Shown piece after piece: positions 60,341 through 64,000 of a DNA stretch of 64,000 bases. Location: contig NC_039362.1 in the NCBI RefSeq assembly GCF_003573695.1, forward strand, positions 6,300,088 through 6,364,087. The letters are read 5' to 3'. The notes under the pieces are model-generated. The model saw nothing but the letters and a program-made list of their open reading frames with translations. It was not told where the DNA came from and did not search any database. The stretch's first letter is position 1. Each line of letters begins with the position of its first letter. A program made the translations under genes and the position numbers. This stretch comes from Papaver somniferum (lineage: Eukaryota > Streptophyta > Magnoliopsida > Ranunculales > Papaveraceae).

Positions 60341-61636
60341 ATTATTTGCTAGTCCCGAGCAAATCTAATCTAGAAAAGTGACCGAGTTAATCTCGGGTGG
60401 GTTTATCAGAGGTGTACCCACAAAAACCAATACTCCAGACCCTAGCTATCTACGCAGAACCTTGGAAAGCACTAAAGAACCTCCTTGGTTGGCATACAAT
60501 TATTGACTCTAAGAGGAAGAACCCTGATGCGAAATTCCAATTGCTGTACACGAGTTTGCACTCAAGCATACTAAAATTCATATAAGTGACAGAGCTCTAC
60601 TAAGATAGTTTCACGATGGACATCATACTCGGAGTCAGACTAATCACATGAAAAGATTAAGAAGATGGAAAAAGAAAAATGTAGATGGTTGAAAAGTGAA
60701 CGGTGTTTCCCATATCTGTCTGAAGGCCTCTGCCAAGATGAACCTAACCTAAATGACTGAGATACCGGTCTGACTAATATTAACACACTGGCATATACAA
60801 GGGAACCAGTGGTCAATAACTTAAATCTAGATCAACAAACTGGCAAATACAAGGGAACCAGCAGTTGACTACACATAACAATAACCATTTTTTTTTTTTT
60901 TTTTTTTTTTTAACTTAACTTAACGGCATGAATAGATCTTTTGGATCCAAGCGCATGCTTCTTGTCAGCAGATTACACGATAGTTCCCACGGGTCCTGCA
61001 TTCCACGCTTGCTTAGGCGACGGAAACAGGGAGAACACACGCATATTGCTATCCAAGTGTTAATACTTATTCCGATTGGTCTAACTGGTCCGGTCTTTTT
61101 TTTTTTTTTTTTTTTTTTTTTTGAAAAGGTAACTCAGTCACTCTATTTCACCCTAGCAAAGGTAACAACTTGAATCGTGTGCCCCACCAAATCACTTGAA
61201 ATAAAAGAAAACTAAAAATAGAAAGTGAAAAGGACTCGACAAGATATGGCGAAACTATCATGTTATTTCTAACACCTGAGCTCTGTGCTTTTATGAATAG
61301 ACTCTATAGATGTTTCCATCTAGTCAGATTGGTTCCTCAACTCCTAAAACAAAAATGTTTCCATCCACTTAGATTGGTTAGTGCTATCCTAAATACGCAT
61401 AAATTTCTAGGCTCTGGAGTTTATTTATTGCAACTAAAAAGTTTCTCCCATACCCCCAAACTTAAATCTAACATTGTCCTCAATGTTCTAAAGATGAAAC
61501 TAAAAGCATGAACAAGGAGAAACTGTTACCACTTGAAGCAAAAGAGATAAGGAAGGATATTACCGTGTCGCAAGAATATTGGGTTACCTCCCAAGAAGTG
61601 CTAAGTTTAAAGTCTTCAGCCAGACTTAGGAAAGGA
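60341..61636 (-). other. Interior of the family-C element, 3' part, non-coding
   Basis: No ORF worth calling. Two long T runs (24 bases at 60888-60911 and 27 bases at 61096-61122) and a duplicated phrase (aa(c/a)tggcaaatacaagggaacca style, near 60785 and 60840) are present. No pol remnant was found here. Confidence 0.55.
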
Positions 61637-62962
61637 TTAGTCAACTCGAACCATAAAGTAACAGTCGAAATAACTGTGGGTCTTCAAAACGAAAAAAGCT
61701 GACCAAAGGAAACTACAATAACCCAAGAAAGTGAACAAGAATAACATGCCCTTATCTAGTTTCCTGATTAAGATATTTATATCTAATTGTGGTTCAGGTT
61801 CAGGTTCTATGAAAGGGTCTAAATAAAATATTTTCCTCGGATGCATTTCCTCATAGGTTGGATCCAAATTATTAGGTCCTAGAGTTTGGAAAAACTCAAA
61901 TAAGAACTTAGAATCACAAAATAATAATAACCTAAATAACTGAGGATCCTCTAAGTCAATCAGGTTTGACTTACATAATTGACCACAGTGAGAGTAGTGG
62001 TCATTCTTAAGCAAATATGTCGATTCTAATTTCCTAAGGCATTTAGGTTTAGTCTCACAACTTAATATTCGACACATTTGGAATATAAACGTTCCCACAT
62101 TTGGAAGAAAACTATTTGGTGGGAAAACAAAATCAATCTTGGTATTATTGCCTGGGTTAACCACATCAACCAGAGGATGGGTTTCTAACATTTGAGACTC
62201 TTGTTGGATATCATTAGGTTCTGGAAAACGATTATGAAGATAATCTTGTAAGATGGTTGCGGCGTTGATGTCAAGTCCCAAGTGAGGGAACTTACTAAGA
62301 GTTAAAGCACATGGAGAATGATACTCACCCCCAAACTTAGAGTTTTCGGCGTCTCTAGATAGACTGGTCATAACCTCCCTAATTTCTAGGTCGGCAATTG
62401 ATTTTTCTAAGTCAGGTTCATCCTCGCTAATATCTACGAGTTCATCTAAGACTATTGTTTCTAAATCGTTTGACTCGATCTCAAGATAAACTGGTTCCTC
62501 TAAACCATCATCGGTTTCGTAAACAGGACATACTACATCGTCTGAAACGGGGGTATCTCTAGTCAAATCCTCGTCCTTTTGAATAGGTGAATAATTTTTA
62601 AAATTATTAGGATCTGAACCAGAAATAATATAATCATTATAAGGCTCAACTGGGGTAACAAATTCCTGATCACTATTCCCACATATTTCAGATTCTTCAT
62701 CATCACTATCCTCATCATCATGATACAATTTTTGAAATTCAAGAATTCTCAATCTTTGTTCCAAACTACATGGTCTATGTTTATAATATTTCTCATAGAT
62801 CGTTAGAGGTGATTCCTCAATAAAAGTTGGAGTATCCATATAACGCTGCCCACGCATATATTCACCAAGAGTCATTTCCGAAGACGTCTCTTGATAACGA
62901 GAATTTCTAGACATATATTCTCGCAACGTCATCGCAGGTGGCGTCTCCTCAAAAGGATTCAT
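61637..62962 (-). CDS. Acidic ORF of the family-C element with C-terminal membrane-like segment
   Basis: A single intact frame of 441 residues starts at ATG 62962 (MNPFEETPPAMTLREYM). The motif MTL(R/G)EYM occurs twice near the N-terminus, the middle is highly acidic (DDEDSDDEESE), and a Cys/His-bearing region (CRILSCETKPKC, YSHCGQLC) follows. The last 45 residues hold a hydrophobic stretch (LFLFTFLGYCSFLWSAFFVL) that could span a membrane. TLREY-like motifs occur in the gag of some plant gypsy elements, so it may derive from gag; an env-like or accessory role is also possible. No knuckle, protease or RT is seen. It is the only ORF between the leader and the 3' LTR, so the element is non-autonomous. 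An intact frame of this length suggests recent activity or selection. Confidence 0.65.
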   Translation of the reverse strand: MNPFEETPPAMTLREYMSRNSRYQETSSEMTLGEYMRGQRYMDTPTFIEESPLTIYEKYYKHRPCSLEQRLRILEFQKLYHDDEDSDDEESEICGNSDQEFVTPVEPYNDYIISGSDPNNFKNYSPIQKDEDLTRDTPVSDDVVCPVYETDDGLEEPVYLEIESNDLETIVLDELVDISEDEPDLEKSIADLEIREVMTSLSRDAENSKFGGEYHSPCALTLSKFPHLGLDINAATILQDYLHNRFPEPNDIQQESQMLETHPLVDVVNPGNNTKIDFVFPPNSFLPNVGTFIFQMCRILSCETKPKCLRKLESTYLLKNDHYSHCGQLCKSNLIDLEDPQLFRLLLFCDSKFLFEFFQTLGPNNLDPTYEEMHPRKIFYLDPFIEPEPEPQLDINILIRKLDKGMLFLFTFLGYCSFLWSAFFVLKTHSYFDCYFMVRVD

Positions 62963-64000
62963 CACCGAAGAAATATAAACTACAGAGGGATTCTATACAA
63001 TCACAAACAGGCCGACTCGACTCCACCAAAGCAAACCTAAAGATTTCTAGCAAACAAAAAGCATGATGGCTCCACTTAGATTGTTTCTAGACCAGCTTCT
63101 ATCTTTCGAAAGGGAATTCGTTGCAATTTGAGCAAACCCCTCTGGAATCAATCCGAGTCAAAGTAAGTTGAATTGAGGCGAGAAGCTCAGTGGAGCTTTG
63201 ATACCCAAGGCCTCACCGCTATCACAAGGCGGCGCAGTCACGCATTCAACTCACAGAAACCATCATGAACTTTGGAGTCTGCTTAAAGAGCAACCAATAT
63301 TTTTCGAACGAGTTTCCTATTAAGCTCGTTACCCTATCGGTCTCGTTCTATTCCAAATTTTAAGCTTGGGTTCGCGTTCGGTTTCGTTTTCCTAAGGCGG
63401 GCAAGAAGAGCGGTGATGAAATCCGAACCCTTATCTTGTTTAGGCCAGGCCTTGCCCTTTACTAGGAAAATAAAGACAGTCCGGTTCGTCCTCAAACAAT
63501 TATCACCTTAAGGCAGACAGTAACCCGCTTGCAGGAGATTCGCGGGTGTTTCGATTGGACTTACCTCCCGTACCAGACGGGCGATGAACCGTTGTCGTCG
63601 ACTCGGGCCACGACTCCTATGCCGTGTACGAACCCGAGGGGCCGAGACGATATAGTAATCGTCGTCCTTCCCTGCACACAGTTTATATAATTTTTTTTTT
63701 TTTTAATAATAATACCCTTCCGTAGGGTTAAAAAAAATAATAAGTCCAATTGTCCAGAATAAAGTCCAAAGTCCAAAATAAATAAAAACAATTTACAGTT
63801 TTCCTCACACACTCTAAAAAAAAATTTAAATCCTAAAATTGTCCTTTTTTCTTCTCTTTTCGCTTTAAGCTTTTTCCTCTCCAAGTCCTTAGTGCTCCAC
63901 TTCGAACCTGTAAATCAAAGACAAAAAGACAAAGTAAAAAGGAACAAAAATAAAGAAAAAAAAAACGTAAAAATTCTACCTAAGCACAACATCCGCGTCG
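62963..64000 (-). other. Leader region of the family-C element
   Basis: On the minus strand this lies upstream of the ORF. It is partly GC-rich (63180-63660) with several short inverted segments, such as around cttgcaggagattcgcggg, and has T/A runs at 63690-63730. The 5' LTR and primer site must lie beyond the window. The minus frame at 63561-63884 is low-complexity and not called. Confidence 0.5.

Noticed and set aside
1..64000. tRNA, rRNA or organellar insertions
   Set aside because: I looked for tRNA-like and rRNA-like blocks and found none; only primer sites complementary to tRNAs were seen.

Overview
This is a nuclear segment of a large, repeat-rich flowering-plant genome. The evidence is introns with plant-type splice sites, a plant membrane-anchored GH9 endoglucanase gene, Ty1/copia-like and Ty3/gypsy Tat-type LTR retrotransposons, a plant L1-type LINE, Mutator-like and CACTA transposons, and no bacterial-style gene packing. 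I cannot name the species from sequence alone; a dicot is likely. Only one ordinary host gene looks intact: a KORRIGAN-type endo-1,4-beta-glucanase on the minus strand (23064-25416, five exons, 581 residues). Almost everything else is nested and decayed mobile DNA. I label the LTR families A to G for this window only.

Layout. 1-12430: a plus-strand element A with LTRs up to 3.5 kb long. It has a tRNA-iMet-type primer site, two small coiled-coil ORFs and no pol. Its 5' LTR is cut by a reversed family-B LTR. Its interior holds a solo LTR of family C (target duplication atgcc) and a 2.3-kb Mutator-like element (perfect 9-bp target duplication). 12431-21508: a fragment of a family-D LTR, a reverse transcriptase relic with a restriction-like endonuclease (minus), an L1-type LINE relic (plus), and a FAR1/MULE transposase gene relic (minus) whose intron holds ten short palindromes. 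21509-27968: the GH9 gene with its flanks, then a gene-poor stretch and a small hairpin element. 27969-34889: a reversed copia-like element with a chimeric LTR and a nested solo family-B LTR. 34890-36562: a non-autonomous CACTA-type element. 36563-45524: element D, with LTRs made largely of 77-bp and 88-bp satellite arrays around a repeat-rich interior without pol. 45525-50400: an LTR-C fragment, another LTR start, and a minus-oriented Tat-like element G that keeps its LTR and a plus-strand accessory gene. 50400-58752: Tat-type gypsy element E with protease, RT, two RNase H regions and integrase, plus an antisense coiled-coil accessory gene. 58753-64000: a minus-oriented family-C element inserted into that antisense gene; its only ORF encodes an acidic protein with a C-terminal hydrophobic segment.

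How it fits together. The nesting gives a relative history: element E is older than the family-C element that splits its antisense gene, and element A is older than the solo LTR and MULE inside it. Points that merit most attention are the Asp-to-Asn change at the GH9 catalytic-base position, the palindrome array in the transposase intron, the restriction-endonuclease-type RT relic, the satellite-bearing LTRs of element D, and the unfamiliar ORFs in elements A and C.
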